Below are positions 19,213-27,252 of a DNA stretch of 64,000 nucleotides, piece by piece. The notes under the pieces were generated by a model that saw only the letters and a list, made by a program, of their open reading frames with translations, was not told the DNA's origin and made no database searches. Position numbers and translations under genes: made by a program. The stretch lies in contig JAJFKX010000012.1 in NCBI GenBank assembly GCA_021772985.1, forward strand, positions 186,001 to 250,000, in the 5' to 3' direction. Position 1 is the stretch's first letter. Every line of letters starts with the position of its first letter. Source of the stretch: Gammaproteobacteria bacterium (GTDB lineage: Bacteria; Pseudomonadota; Gammaproteobacteria; Xanthomonadales; Wenzhouxiangellaceae).

Positions 19213-19461
19213 ATGAATCGTTTAATGAGTGCAATTATCGCTTTTGTGATAGGCATCGCAGTAGGTTTTATCATAAGCCAGTTAATTATTGGCACAGACG
19301 AAGCCTGTATAAATATGAGCTTGTCACAGGCAGGTATTGCTGGTACGACATCCCCAGCGCAGGTTTGGCAAGAGCTTGAGGAAAAATATGATGTGCAAGT
19401 TACATGTCTGGATAAAAATTGTCACGAAGTAACCATTTGCACTGTGCCACCACCAAATTAG
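19213..19461 (+). CDS. Small single-span membrane protein
   Basis: An 82-aa protein whose ATG follows the CHAT stop codon directly (TGAATG), so translation is almost certainly coupled. An N-terminal hydrophobic stretch (about residues 5-27) acts as an anchor or signal. The remaining roughly 55 residues hold three Cys in the mature part (CLDKNCHEVTIC), compatible with a disulfide in the periplasm. I do not recognise the family. Its position between the CHAT protein and the sigma factor suggests it works with them, for instance as a linker to the anti-sigma factor. Confidence 0.7.
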   Translation: MNRLMSAIIAFVIGIAVGFIISQLIIGTDEACINMSLSQAGIAGTTSPAQVWQELEEKYDVQVTCLDKNCHEVTICTVPPPN

Positions 19462-19470
19462 AGTACCCAA

Positions 19471-20055
19471 GTGCCAGCAACAATCACCCAATTTCAACCT
19501 GAAGCAAGAGCTATTGAAGCTTTATCTCGACAAAATTACCGAGAAGTTCTGGTGTTTATGATGGATAACTACGGCAATCAAATTTACCGCTTCTGCATTC
19601 AAATGCTGGCGGATAGGGAATCTGCCAAGGACGTCCACCAAATGGTTTTTGTTCAGGCGTATGAAGGTCTGGGTGCTTTTAAAGGTAAGTCGTCGTTACG
19701 TACCTGGCTATTCAGCATTGCACGTAACCGTTGTCTGGATGCATTAAAAATGACCCGCCGCAGAGAGCAACGGATAACTTTGGTAGAGGAATTGCCGGAA
19801 ACGTCGGTTGAGCAACAGACGGACTCGGAGGTATTCGAAGGTGATTTACGGCATAGATTGGCGGAGTGCCTGCGTAAGCTCGCACCCCATGTACGCAGCG
19901 CTGTGCTGCTGCGTTTTCAGGAAGAGAGATCTTATCGTGAAATGAGCCAGATAAGTTCAGAGAAACCAGCAACTATACAGGCACGTGTAGTCCGGGCATT
20001 GCCGGTGTTACGGCGTTGCCTGGAACAGGGAGGAGTAACCAGTGAATCATTGTGA
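19471..20055 (+). CDS. ECF-type RNA polymerase sigma factor
   Basis: A 194-aa sigma-70 family protein with only regions 2 and 4. Region 2 includes YRFCIQMLADRESAKDVHQM and the SSLRTWLFSIARNRCLDALK DNA-melting/-10 segment. Region 4 is in the C-terminal part (LRKLAPHVRSAVLLRFQEERSYREMS, then the recognition helix area). The start is GTG at 19471, 9 bp after the preceding stop; no strong ribosome site is visible, consistent with coupling. Its stop lies within the next gene (14-bp overlap), which encodes the probable cognate anti-sigma factor. Target promoters were not identified. Confidence 0.88.
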   Translation: MPATITQFQPEARAIEALSRQNYREVLVFMMDNYGNQIYRFCIQMLADRESAKDVHQMVFVQAYEGLGAFKGKSSLRTWLFSIARNRCLDALKMTRRREQRITLVEELPETSVEQQTDSEVFEGDLRHRLAECLRKLAPHVRSAVLLRFQEERSYREMSQISSEKPATIQARVVRALPVLRRCLEQGGVTSESL

Positions 20056-20710
20056 TCGATTTGAACAAGAAGGGTTATTAAAGTTAGAACAGGGGGACAG
20101 TCTTGATCAGCATTTTAGTGAATGTGATGACTGTATCGAAAAAGGGAATGCTTACCAAAAAATAAAGATGGAACTCAAGAACATGCAACAACAATGGAAA
20201 GCACCTCAGGGATGGCAGGATAGGGTTTGGGAAACAATTGCCGAGCGTCAACAAGGCGAATCGCAACGCTGGAAATGGGCTGTATGGCCAGCAGCAGCAG
20301 CTATTGCCGGCGTTTTTTTAATTTTCGGTGTTTTATTACCGAATAACGCTCAAGTATCCATTAATGTTTCGATCGAAAAGACCGAATCAGCAACCCGCGG
20401 CCTGAATGCCAAGCCAGGTGATGAACTGGTTATAGATGCTGAGATAGGCAATGCGGAAATTGCAGAATTATTGGTTTACCGAAATGATAATCAACTGGTG
20501 CTCAGGTGCAGCGACCAGCCGCCGTGTATACGCCGTGGCAGGCGCTTGCAGGCAACAGTTGAGTTACAAAGCATAGGTAACTATCAACCTGTATTGGTAC
20601 TGGCCGAGTCGGTGCTTCCCCAGCTTACCCATCAATTGGACGTGGATGCGAGCCTCGTCCTGGAGTCAGGGGCAAGAGTGGAGCTGGCCGAGCAAGTATC
20701 AGTGTACTAA
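20042..20710 (+). CDS. Putative zinc-type transmembrane anti-sigma factor
   Basis: A 222-aa protein starting with GTG inside the sigma gene. The N-terminal cytoplasmic part has a zinc anti-sigma signature, His24-x3-Cys28-x2-Cys31 (HFSECDDC), followed by a helical region. A single membrane helix lies at about residues 79-100, and the C-terminal 120 residues are beta-rich and would face the periplasm, where the CHAT lipoprotein is predicted to be. This topology allows an outside signal to release the sigma factor, for example by proteolysis. The zinc motif lacks further Cys. The assignment rests on motif, topology and gene order. Confidence 0.75.
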   Translation: MNHCDRFEQEGLLKLEQGDSLDQHFSECDDCIEKGNAYQKIKMELKNMQQQWKAPQGWQDRVWETIAERQQGESQRWKWAVWPAAAAIAGVFLIFGVLLPNNAQVSINVSIEKTESATRGLNAKPGDELVIDAEIGNAEIAELLVYRNDNQLVLRCSDQPPCIRRGRRLQATVELQSIGNYQPVLVLAESVLPQLTHQLDVDASLVLESGARVELAEQVSVY

Positions 20711-20731
20711 TAATAAAGATAGTAACTTATT

Positions 20732-20776
20732 GGCGGAGTCCTGGGTTAACGGCCGGTAAACTCCGCCTGTCTTTTT
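20732..20776 (+). terminator. Probable terminator after the anti-sigma gene
   Basis: An 8-bp stem GGCGGAGT / ACTCCGCC (20732-20739 and 20760-20767) with a 20-bp spacer is followed by TGTCTTTTTT. It sits at the convergent junction and overlaps the last codons of the enoyl-CoA hydratase gene on the other strand. The long loop makes it weaker than a classical terminator. Confidence 0.5.
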
Positions 20777-21528
20777 TCTAAAAATGCACTTGTGCCTTCA
20801 CGCATGTCGTGGGTGCTGCAACATAGCGCAAAAAGCTGAGTCTCCATATCCAGTGCTGCATTCAATGGTAAATCAGCACCGTGCTGGATAATATGCAAAA
20901 TATGTTGCATGGCAATAGGCGCAGAGCCGGCCATGGTGGCTGCAAGTTTGTCGGCTTGATCCTGTAGTTCAGCTTGATTAAACAACTTGCTGACCAGGTT
21001 CAATTGCAATGCATCTTGGCCGCTGATCGGGTTGCCGGTTAAGGTCATTTCCAGGGCTTTGGCACGGCCCACCATACGCACCAGGCGTTGAGTACCACCA
21101 AAGCCGGGGATCACTCCAAGTTTTATTTCTGGCAAGCCGAAACGAGCATTATCTGATGCCAATCGGATCGAGCAGGCCAGTGCCAGTTCACAACCACCAC
21201 CGAGTGCAAAACCATTTACAGCAGCTATCACCGGCTTCCCCAGGTTTTCAATTTGCAACATCAATTGTTGGCCAAGCTCAGAAAAATCTTTGGCTTCCAT
21301 GGGTGAAAGCTGGTTGATTTCGCTGATGTCTGCGCCTGCTACAAAAGCTTTTTCCCCAGATCCGGTCAATACGACAACCCGAGTTGCTTCATCGTTAGCA
21401 GCATCTTCAAAGGCCTGGCCAAGTTCCAGCAACGTATCCAGATTCAAGGCATTGAGTTTGTCAGGGCGATTAACGGTGATACGCATAACCGCATTATTTG
21501 ATGAAGTCAGAATGTTATTGAAACCCAT
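20746..21528 (-). CDS. Enoyl-CoA hydratase
   Basis: Crotonase-fold protein (260 aa) expected to hydrate trans-2-enoyl-CoA in fatty or amino acid oxidation. It shows AFVAGADISE, the oxyanion-hole segment NGFALGGGCELALAC with the first catalytic Glu equivalent nearby, and PEIKLGVIPGFGGTQRL carrying the second catalytic Glu. Both acidic positions of true hydratases appear to be kept. The start at 21528 is chosen because a GGAA ribosome site precedes it; seven more codons upstream are open. It stands alone between the anti-sigma gene (convergent) and the psp operon. Confidence 0.88.
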   Translation of the reverse strand: MGFNNILTSSNNAVMRITVNRPDKLNALNLDTLLELGQAFEDAANDEATRVVVLTGSGEKAFVAGADISEINQLSPMEAKDFSELGQQLMLQIENLGKPVIAAVNGFALGGGCELALACSIRLASDNARFGLPEIKLGVIPGFGGTQRLVRMVGRAKALEMTLTGNPISGQDALQLNLVSKLFNQAELQDQADKLAATMAGSAPIAMQHILHIIQHGADLPLNAALDMETQLFALCCSTHDMREGTSAFLEKRQAEFTGR

Positions 21529-21841
21529 GTTTTGTTCCACTTTGCGCAAAACGCTTATTATCCGGTGTTAGCCAGAATATTGCACCAAGCCGGTTATTGA
21601 ATAGCGATTTTTTCGCTAAATACATGACAAGCTCTGGTTAAATCAGAGGTTTCCTTAATATGTTTGGCTGTTTTCTAGATGTCCCGCGTTAAAAATGTGG
21701 CCAAGCAGCTTGAGCTATATTCCCGGCGATCAAGAACATGTATATCAGGAATTCTGCATAAAGCTGTATAGCAAGCGGCCCACCGTAGTGGGCCGAATTT
21801 TCTCAGGCAGGTTTTGAGGAGACCAGTTAACTCCGTTGTGC
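21529..21841. other. Intergenic stretch with a hairpin
   Basis: No gene is supported in this roughly 310-bp spacer. It contains a perfect 8-bp hairpin (21776-21783 with 21788-21795, CGGCCCAC / GTGGGCCG) followed on the + strand by AATTTT. A T-run on the minus strand, which would be needed to end the psp transcript, is missing, so its role is unclear. Confidence 0.5.
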
Positions 21842-22024
21842 TTAATTTGGCGGGCTTAAGTCATTAATTGGATCGCTTGCAGGGTGCATCAATCCATGGA
21901 TCAGCGCTAACCAGACAGAGCTATATATCGGCCGCAGGTGCTGGCGTGATTTAGCTGTGGAAAAAGCCTGGTTGTGCAAGCGTTGCACGACTGGTGATTG
22001 CTTCTGACTTAATGAATTGTTCAT
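21842..22024 (-). CDS. Possible small psp-linked gene, 60 aa
   Basis: A 60-codon frame with ATG preceded by TGGAG at about 8 bp, on the same strand as pspABC and 112 bp after pspC. The product is basic and polar at both ends, with a short hydrophobic patch around residues 34-46 (YSSVWLALIHGLM). It does not look like enterobacterial PspD or PspE, and I recognise no family. The ribosome site and position support it, but it could be spurious. Confidence 0.4.
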   Translation of the reverse strand: MNNSLSQKQSPVVQRLHNQAFSTAKSRQHLRPIYSSVWLALIHGLMHPASDPINDLSPPN

Positions 22025-22136
22025 GTCTTAATCTCCAGTTGAAGTGCTCGTTCTTGTAAATTTAGATACCGTTATCTGTTGATCGTTTAGTACCCACAAA
22101 GATTTAACCGTATTGCGAGGTTATTTAATCGTATTG

Positions 22137-22532
22137 CTAATCTTTCAGTTGACGATCAATCTCGTATTCCTTCGAGGTCATGTAACTTTCCATACGTTGC
22201 AAGCGCAATTCCAGGTCACGGAACCGATGGCGCAATTCGCCAAACAAGTTTTTTGGCTGCTGTGACATGTCACGCCAGAATGTTTCCTGTTCCTTATTTT
22301 GATAAAGGTCATCCGGGCGGACCGGCAATAAAATTGCCAGCGCTATGTAGCCAAGAACCACAAACGGGGTAAACGGAATGGCAGCTACACATGTCACTAC
22401 ACGTACTGCATTACGCTGAAAGCCAAAATAATCTGCCAACCCAGCGCATACGCCGGCGATTATCCGGTGCTCGCGGTTACGATAAAGCCGATGTGGATTT
22501 TGTTCTCTTCGATGGTGGTGTTTAGCTTTCAT
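22137..22532 (-). CDS. pspC: Phage shock protein C
   Basis: Inner-membrane protein of 131 aa. A PspC domain begins at about residue 14 (HRLYRNREHRIIAGVCAGLADYFG) with the re-entrant or membrane helix that follows (TCVAAIPFTPFVVLGYIALAILLPV). The C-terminal region is helical and charged (LRHRFRDLELRLQRMESYM), as in PspC of gammaproteobacteria. With PspB it senses envelope damage and pulls PspA from its effector PspF. The start overlaps the pspB stop by 4 bp, giving tight coupling. Confidence 0.92.
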   Translation of the reverse strand: MKAKHHHRREQNPHRLYRNREHRIIAGVCAGLADYFGFQRNAVRVVTCVAAIPFTPFVVLGYIALAILLPVRPDDLYQNKEQETFWRDMSQQPKNLFGELRHRFRDLELRLQRMESYMTSKEYEIDRQLKD

Positions 22533-22747
22533 GAGCGTCCTCTCCAGCTGGGATGATCAGCGTCCAAGATGCGTTCCAATGAATTAATCCGGTCTTCCAT
22601 TTTGCGTGTAGACTCCCAGATTTCACTTAACATTGTCTCATCTTCGTTAGTCAAGCCACGCGAACTGCGCATCTTGGCTATGTAGTGGAATATGATCCAC
22701 AGTGGTACCACTACAGTTAAAAATAAAATTCCAAATACTTCAGACAT
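22529..22747 (-). CDS. pspB: Phage shock protein B
   Basis: A 72-aa inner-membrane protein with one N-terminal helix (FGILFLTVVVPLWIIFHYI) and a cytoplasmic amphipathic helix with a leucine-zipper-like pattern (LSEIWESTRKMEDRINSLERIL), the classic PspB layout. It partners with PspC in sensing. It lies 69 bp after pspA and overlaps pspC. Sequence and operon context agree. Confidence 0.92.
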   Translation of the reverse strand: MSEVFGILFLTVVVPLWIIFHYIAKMRSSRGLTNEDETMLSEIWESTRKMEDRINSLERILDADHPSWRGRS

Positions 22748-22816
22748 TCAAGCTCTCCAATCTATTCACGAAATTGGTAACCGTCACACGATTACCAACA
22801 TGTGCTGGTGACGCAG

Positions 22817-23524
22817 TTATTTCTTGGTGGCGACCACTGGTTCGGCTTTAGGCGCACTACCACCAGATTTCCGTTTGGCTTTCAGGGCGGCCAGTTCGTC
22901 TGCAACCTCATCGGCATTAGCCAAGTCATCGATCTCGTCAGAAACCGTCCGTGGTCGGCGACCAAGGTCCATGGCTTCACCACGTGCTTCAACATCTTCG
23001 ATTCGACGTTCAGCACTTTCAAAGCGAAACATAATGTCTTCAATCTTATCGCTATGCACCACTTCACGGGCCTTCAATGTTGTGGTGGCATGTTTTTGGC
23101 GCATAACCAGGCTACGTTGGCGATTTTTGGCATCTTGCAGCTTGGCCTGTAGCCGGCCGATGTCTTCATTGAAGCGTGTTAACTGTTCTTCCAGCAACTT
23201 GACTTCGTCGGTTACTGCATCTACACGTTGTTGCAATTGACGTTTTTCCAACAACGCTGACTGGGCTAAATCTTCACGGTCTTTATCCAGTGCCAGCTCA
23301 GCCTTGCGCTCCCATTCCAGTACTTGTTTTTCCAAACGGGTCAGCAGACGGCTGCGTTCTTTTTTCTCAGCAATACATTTGGCGGCGCTGGAGCGCAACT
23401 CTACCAAAGTGTCCTCCATTTCCTGGATCATCAGTCGGATAATCTTTTCCGGATCTTCGGCTTTTTCCAGTACCGCATTGATATTTGAATTGATAATATC
23501 GCCTAATCTTGAAAATACGCCCAT
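22817..23524 (-). CDS. pspA: Phage shock protein A
   Basis: ESCRT-III-like peripheral membrane protein (235 aa) that both repairs stressed membranes and restrains the activator PspF. The amphipathic N-terminus MGVFSRLGDIINSNINAVL is canonical, followed by EDPEKIIRLMIQEMEDTL and long coiled-coil helices with many charged residues; the C-terminal tail (SGGSAPKAEPVVATKK) extends past the usual end. The ATG at 23524 is chosen over an upstream one because GGAG precedes it by 5 bp and the family starts at this MGVF. First gene of the psp operon, driven by a sigma-54 promoter just upstream. Confidence 0.95.
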   Translation of the reverse strand: MGVFSRLGDIINSNINAVLEKAEDPEKIIRLMIQEMEDTLVELRSSAAKCIAEKKERSRLLTRLEKQVLEWERKAELALDKDREDLAQSALLEKRQLQQRVDAVTDEVKLLEEQLTRFNEDIGRLQAKLQDAKNRQRSLVMRQKHATTTLKAREVVHSDKIEDIMFRFESAERRIEDVEARGEAMDLGRRPRTVSDEIDDLANADEVADELAALKAKRKSGGSAPKAEPVVATKK

Positions 23525-23559
23525 AGTGTTCTCCATTTTGGGTTGTTTGCAAATATACA

Positions 23560-23575
23560 TGCAATAACTGTGCCA
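23560..23575 (-). promoter_or_regulatory. Sigma-54 promoter of the psp operon
   Basis: Read on the minus strand the site is TGGCACAGTTATTGCA, a full match to the -24/-12 consensus TGGCACRNNNNTTGCW. Transcription would start roughly 12 bp downstream, about 25 bp before the pspA ATG. Sigma-54 control by PspF is the known rule for psp operons. No pspF gene is adjacent: the divergent neighbour encodes an FKBP. Confidence 0.88.
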
Positions 23576-23848
23576 TATTTATTTATTTTTATATTTCAAT
23601 AAGATAAGATCAAAATAACCAATAAAAATAATACATTTTGTAAAAAAAACTTAAATTTGGTGAAAATAACCATATAAAAGATTAATAATAGCGGGTCGCT
23701 GATTTACCTGATTTCTAACCGAAGCCTTTTGTATCTGAATGAACCCGGCCCCAAGTAAAGGGTCTATGCGCGATAAGGATGGCCGGAAGTCATCCATGAC
23801 GTTACAATAGTCGGCTAGATTGAAAATATTTGTTTTTCGGAGGACTTC
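23576..23848. other. A+T-rich psp upstream region
   Basis: About 270 bp without a gene between the psp promoter and the FKBP gene. The half nearest the promoter (about 23576-23700) is strongly A+T-rich with A- and T-tracts, as expected for a region where an enhancer-binding protein and IHF bend DNA towards a sigma-54 promoter. I could not define specific PspF or IHF boxes. A CGGAGGA ribosome site for the FKBP gene lies at the right end. Confidence 0.45.
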
Positions 23849-24568
23849 ATGAAATTTACTCAGCGCTTAGTAGTGCTTGGCTTTTTGTTGAGTTTGCTGG
23901 TGGTTAGCGGGGCTGTAGTTGCTCAAGATACACCGCCACAAGATCGCAGCAAACTCAGTTACGCCATTGGTTATGACATTGGTTTGAATCTGCGTCGTCA
24001 GAATCTGGACTTGGACCTCGAACAGATCTTAAAAGCCGTTCGTGATACCCACAATGAAGTTGAGCCGAGTGTGCCGCCTGAAGAAATGAGTCAGCTGCTG
24101 ACCACATTAAATGAAAGGCTTAAGAAAGAACGCCTGGAAGAATTTCAGGCTCTGGCAGATCAAAATCAAACCAGAAGCAACGAATACCTGGCAGCCAATC
24201 GCAGCAAGCAAGGCATTGTCGCCTTACCCAGTGGTGTGCAATACCGGGTAATTGAAAGCGGTGAAGGTAATCGTCCAGGTCCTACCGAAACTGTGACGGT
24301 ACATTACCGCGGTTCACGTATGGACGGTCTGGAGTTTGACAGCTCATTTGCCCGGGGTACACCGGAAACTTTCCAGGTGGACAAAGTCTTGCAAGGTTGG
24401 CAGGAAGTGCTTCCACTCATGCGCGTAGGTGCATCCTGGCAAGTATTCGTACCACCAGAAATGGCTTTTGGTTTACGCGGCCAACCGCCTGTTGGGCCTA
24501 ATGAAGCGGTCACTTTTGACCTTAAATTAGTCCAGATCGGTGAGCTTGAGCAAGCTGCAGGTTCCTGA
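23849..24568 (+). CDS. FKBP-type peptidyl-prolyl isomerase, periplasmic (FkpA/Mip-like)
   Basis: A 239-aa exported folding helper. It has a signal peptide (hydrophobic residues 8-25, cleavage near VVAQ), a dimerisation domain with the Mip/FkpA-type opening DRSKLSYAIGYDIGLNLRRQ and a long helix, and the FKBP catalytic domain from about residue 120 (VQYRVIESGEG, VTVHYRGSRMDGLEFDSSF, VLQGWQEVLPLMRVG, VFVPPEMAFG). It should catalyse proline isomerisation of envelope proteins. An excellent ribosome site precedes it. It is divergent from the psp operon. Confidence 0.92.
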   Translation: MKFTQRLVVLGFLLSLLVVSGAVVAQDTPPQDRSKLSYAIGYDIGLNLRRQNLDLDLEQILKAVRDTHNEVEPSVPPEEMSQLLTTLNERLKKERLEEFQALADQNQTRSNEYLAANRSKQGIVALPSGVQYRVIESGEGNRPGPTETVTVHYRGSRMDGLEFDSSFARGTPETFQVDKVLQGWQEVLPLMRVGASWQVFVPPEMAFGLRGQPPVGPNEAVTFDLKLVQIGELEQAAGS

Positions 24569-24624
24569 TAACAGATATTACCGGCGGGGTCATCACCGGC
24601 CCTGCTGCTGCTATATAAGTTGTA

Positions 24625-24828
24625 ATGACTATCACAACGCGCGCTAGCGTTGTCTCCAGCCCATGTATTGGCGTTTGCACATTGGATGTCAGTGGTTATT
24701 GTCTTGGCTGCTGGCGGACCATGGGTGAAATCAGTCATTGGCTATCATTAACTGAACAGCAGCGCATCAACTTGATTCAAACCATACTTCCACAGCGTCA
24801 GCAGGATTACTTCGATAGTATCGAGTAA
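24625..24828 (+). CDS. DUF1289 small Cys-rich protein
   Basis: A 67-aa protein carrying the DUF1289 pattern: SPCIGVCTLDVSGYCLGCWRTM, that is four spaced Cys likely to bind a metal, followed by EISHWLSLTEQQR. The family is often called Fe-S or zinc-binding YdhL-like, but the function is unknown to me. It lies between the FKBP gene and a Nudix gene (21 bp upstream of the latter), so it may be cotranscribed with it. Confidence 0.87.
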   Translation: MTITTRASVVSSPCIGVCTLDVSGYCLGCWRTMGEISHWLSLTEQQRINLIQTILPQRQQDYFDSIE

Positions 24829-24849
24829 TCTGTTGTAAAGCTTCGACAC

Positions 24850-25467
24850 ATGAATTACCCAATCGGACCAGATTATCTGTTGCAAAGGCTGTTGCCACTC
24901 GACAGCCAGGCTAACGATATCCCATTGTGGTCACACACGCTCTCTGTTGCCCATCCGAGGCAGGCCGCGGTGCTGATTCCGTTACTGGCGCCCGATACCC
25001 AACAAGCAACAGTCAGGTTGCTGTTGACTCGGCGTGCAGAGCACCTGAGCAGCCATCCGGGTGAAATGAGTTTTCCAGGTGGTGCATTTGAACCGAACGA
25101 TAGTGGCCTGCTGGCTACCGCGATTCGGGAAACCACCGAAGAAACCGGGATATGCCCGGAATATATTGAACCTGTTGGTATTGTTGGTGAGCTGGATACA
25201 ATCAGCGGTTACCGATTACGTGCATATGTGGGTTGGGTGCGTCCTGGGTATCGCTTGGCAGCAGATCGGCGAGAGGTTGCCGAGCTGGTGTTGGCCGATT
25301 CCAATCATGCAATGGATACGACAAACTTTGATTGGCAGGTACGGACTACTTCGGCAGGTACATTTAAATTACCGGAAATCAATGTAAATGGTCATCGCGT
25401 ATGGGGCGTAACCGGTGTGATACTGTGGCGCCTGGCAGAACGTTTAATGAAACCATCAGGTCGGTAA
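24850..25467 (+). CDS. Nudix hydrolase, CoA pyrophosphatase type (NudL-like)
   Basis: A 205-aa enzyme. The CoA-pyrophosphatase-type approach VLIPLL and LLTRRAEHLSSHPGEMSFPGG is followed by the Nudix box (GGAFEPNDSGLLATAIRETT then EETGI), where the Glu residues bind divalent metal. The UPF0035-like SHPGEMSFPGG segment is typical of CoA-cleaving members of this family (E. coli NudL, yeast Pcd1). It would remove or recycle CoA and its oxidised forms. The ATG at 24850 fits the usual length. Confidence 0.88.
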   Translation: MNYPIGPDYLLQRLLPLDSQANDIPLWSHTLSVAHPRQAAVLIPLLAPDTQQATVRLLLTRRAEHLSSHPGEMSFPGGAFEPNDSGLLATAIRETTEETGICPEYIEPVGIVGELDTISGYRLRAYVGWVRPGYRLAADRREVAELVLADSNHAMDTTNFDWQVRTTSAGTFKLPEINVNGHRVWGVTGVILWRLAERLMKPSGR

Positions 25468-25556
25468 CAGTCAAAATAACTTGAAGCTGTTTCTTTGATA
25501 AGCGTGATGTGATGTTTATCGGTGTGACAGGTTCCATTAGCACAGGAGGCGAAGTG

Positions 25557-27083
25557 ATGTTTTCAGTTAAATGGTTACGGTGGTATGGTCGGCAATTAAC
25601 CTTGGTTATGTTGGCCTTGGGGTTATCCAGTCAGAGCATGGTTATGGGACAAACAACAAGCAGTCAAGACAGTATTACTATTTACAGCAGCGCAACTCCC
25701 GGGGGAGTGCCTTCCGGCTTGTATTTGCCCGGTGCGGGGCGTTACAGCGGTCAGGTTCCCGGCTTTGCGATGGTGCGACATGTCCGGGAATATGACCTGC
25801 AGCGCGGTATCAGCAGCCTGCGGGTGGTAGATGTGGCTGCCGGGATTGACCCAACCACAGTTGCTTTTCGCTCACTGAGCCAACCGGAAACCCGGGTCTT
25901 GGAACAGAGTTTTGAGTTTGATCTGGTCAGCACTGACAAGTTGCTGGAGCGATATATAGGCCAGCAGGTCGAGGTGGAACAGGTTCGCGGGGACGGTGTT
26001 GATATCATAGCCGGCGAGTTACTCGGCACGGCAGGCGGTTTGATGTTGCGCCTGGCTGATGGCAGCGTGCAAACCCTGAATGGTTATCAGAATGTTCGCT
26101 TTCCAAGCCTGCCGGAAGGTTTGATTACCCGCCCGACATTGCTGTGGCAGCTGGACTCACCACAGCGTGGTAACCAGCAGATCCAAATTGCCTATCAAAC
26201 CAGTGGAATGACCTGGTGGACTGATTACAATCTGATTATTGATCCGCAAGATGAGTGCAGGATGGATTTATCTGCCTGGGTAACACTGGTGAATCAATCC
26301 GGAGCCAGTTATAGGCAGGCTACATTGAAGTTGATCGCAGGCGAAGTCAACCGAATACAAGGCGGTCGCCCACAAACCAAAGCCCGATTTGCAACCATGG
26401 CCCTGGCAGAAGCGGATAGCGGGTTTTCTGAAAAAGCTTTTAATGAATACCATTTGTACACTTTGGGCAGACCACTGGATTTGCCTCAGAATGCAACCAA
26501 GCAAGTGGAATTGTTTCCTGCTGTTGGTAATGCACGTTGCCAGCAGTTGCTGGTAATAGATGGTAGCCCGCCGTGGTATCACGGTGCCCGACAATTATCA
26601 GAAAATCTCACCGGCGCACGCGAGTTGGACGCCAAAGTGATCGTTCAATTTGAGAATACTGAAGAAAACGGCTTGGGTATTCCTTTGCCTGCGGGTCGGG
26701 TGCGGGTCTCGCAATTGGATCAGTCGGATGGCAACCTTGAATTTGTTGGTGAAGATGCAATTGGCCATACCCCACGCAAGGATACTGTGACTTTAAATAC
26801 CGGGGTTGCTTTTGATGTCAAAGGATCACGCAAACAGAGCAGTTTCCGGATTGACAGTAGAGCCCGTCAGGCCTGGGAAAGCATGGAGATTGAAGTTCGC
26901 AATCGCAAACAGGAACCTGTGGATGTGATTGTTAACGAAAATCTGTTTAGAGCCACCAGCTGGGAAATTACCGAGAGTAGCGATGAGTACGAAAAAATAA
27001 ACAGTAATACCATCCAGTACCATCTGCGTATTCCTGCAGACACAGTTAAAAAACTAACTTACTCGGTACATTACCGCTGGTAA
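25557..27083 (+). CDS. DUF4139 domain secreted protein
   Basis: A 508-aa protein with a signal peptide (hydrophobic residues about 12-30). The mature protein begins with a short beta segment (ITIYSS), continues with VREYDLQRGISSLRVVDVAAGIDPTTV, an N-terminal pattern seen in DUF4139 proteins, and ends with the characteristic block DARVIVQFEN-like, GIPLPAGRVRV, and REIEVRNRKQEPVDVIVNE with a final KKLTYSVHYRW. The family is beta-rich with no known activity. The start at 25557 has a perfect AGGAGG upstream; a more distal in-frame ATG at 25509 is unlikely. It stands alone. Confidence 0.82.
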   Translation: MFSVKWLRWYGRQLTLVMLALGLSSQSMVMGQTTSSQDSITIYSSATPGGVPSGLYLPGAGRYSGQVPGFAMVRHVREYDLQRGISSLRVVDVAAGIDPTTVAFRSLSQPETRVLEQSFEFDLVSTDKLLERYIGQQVEVEQVRGDGVDIIAGELLGTAGGLMLRLADGSVQTLNGYQNVRFPSLPEGLITRPTLLWQLDSPQRGNQQIQIAYQTSGMTWWTDYNLIIDPQDECRMDLSAWVTLVNQSGASYRQATLKLIAGEVNRIQGGRPQTKARFATMALAEADSGFSEKAFNEYHLYTLGRPLDLPQNATKQVELFPAVGNARCQQLLVIDGSPPWYHGARQLSENLTGARELDAKVIVQFENTEENGLGIPLPAGRVRVSQLDQSDGNLEFVGEDAIGHTPRKDTVTLNTGVAFDVKGSRKQSSFRIDSRARQAWESMEIEVRNRKQEPVDVIVNENLFRATSWEITESSDEYEKINSNTIQYHLRIPADTVKKLTYSVHYRW

Positions 27084-27186
27084 CAGTAATTTTAATAGCT
27101 GGCTGAAACTGAGATCTCCTGCATAGCTGTGATTATTGGGTTGGTGCAGAACTTATAACTGCAGTTGTACTGAATGGATTGCAGCC

Positions 27187-27213
27187 AAAAAAAGAGGCAG
27201 CCAAGGCTGCCTC
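27187..27213 (-). terminator. Rho-independent terminator of the repeat-protein gene
   Basis: On the minus strand a 9-bp stem GAGGCAGCC / GGCTGCCTC with a 2-base loop is followed by seven T. It lies 40 bp after the stop of the 18-bp-repeat gene, in the right orientation to end it. Confidence 0.88.
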
Positions 27214-27252
27214 AATACCATCAAGGAGTGTTGTTAACGAACAAATCGTTAA

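Noticed and set aside
21776-21795. Hairpin considered as the psp operon terminator
   Set aside because: The T-run is on the wrong side for minus-strand transcription.
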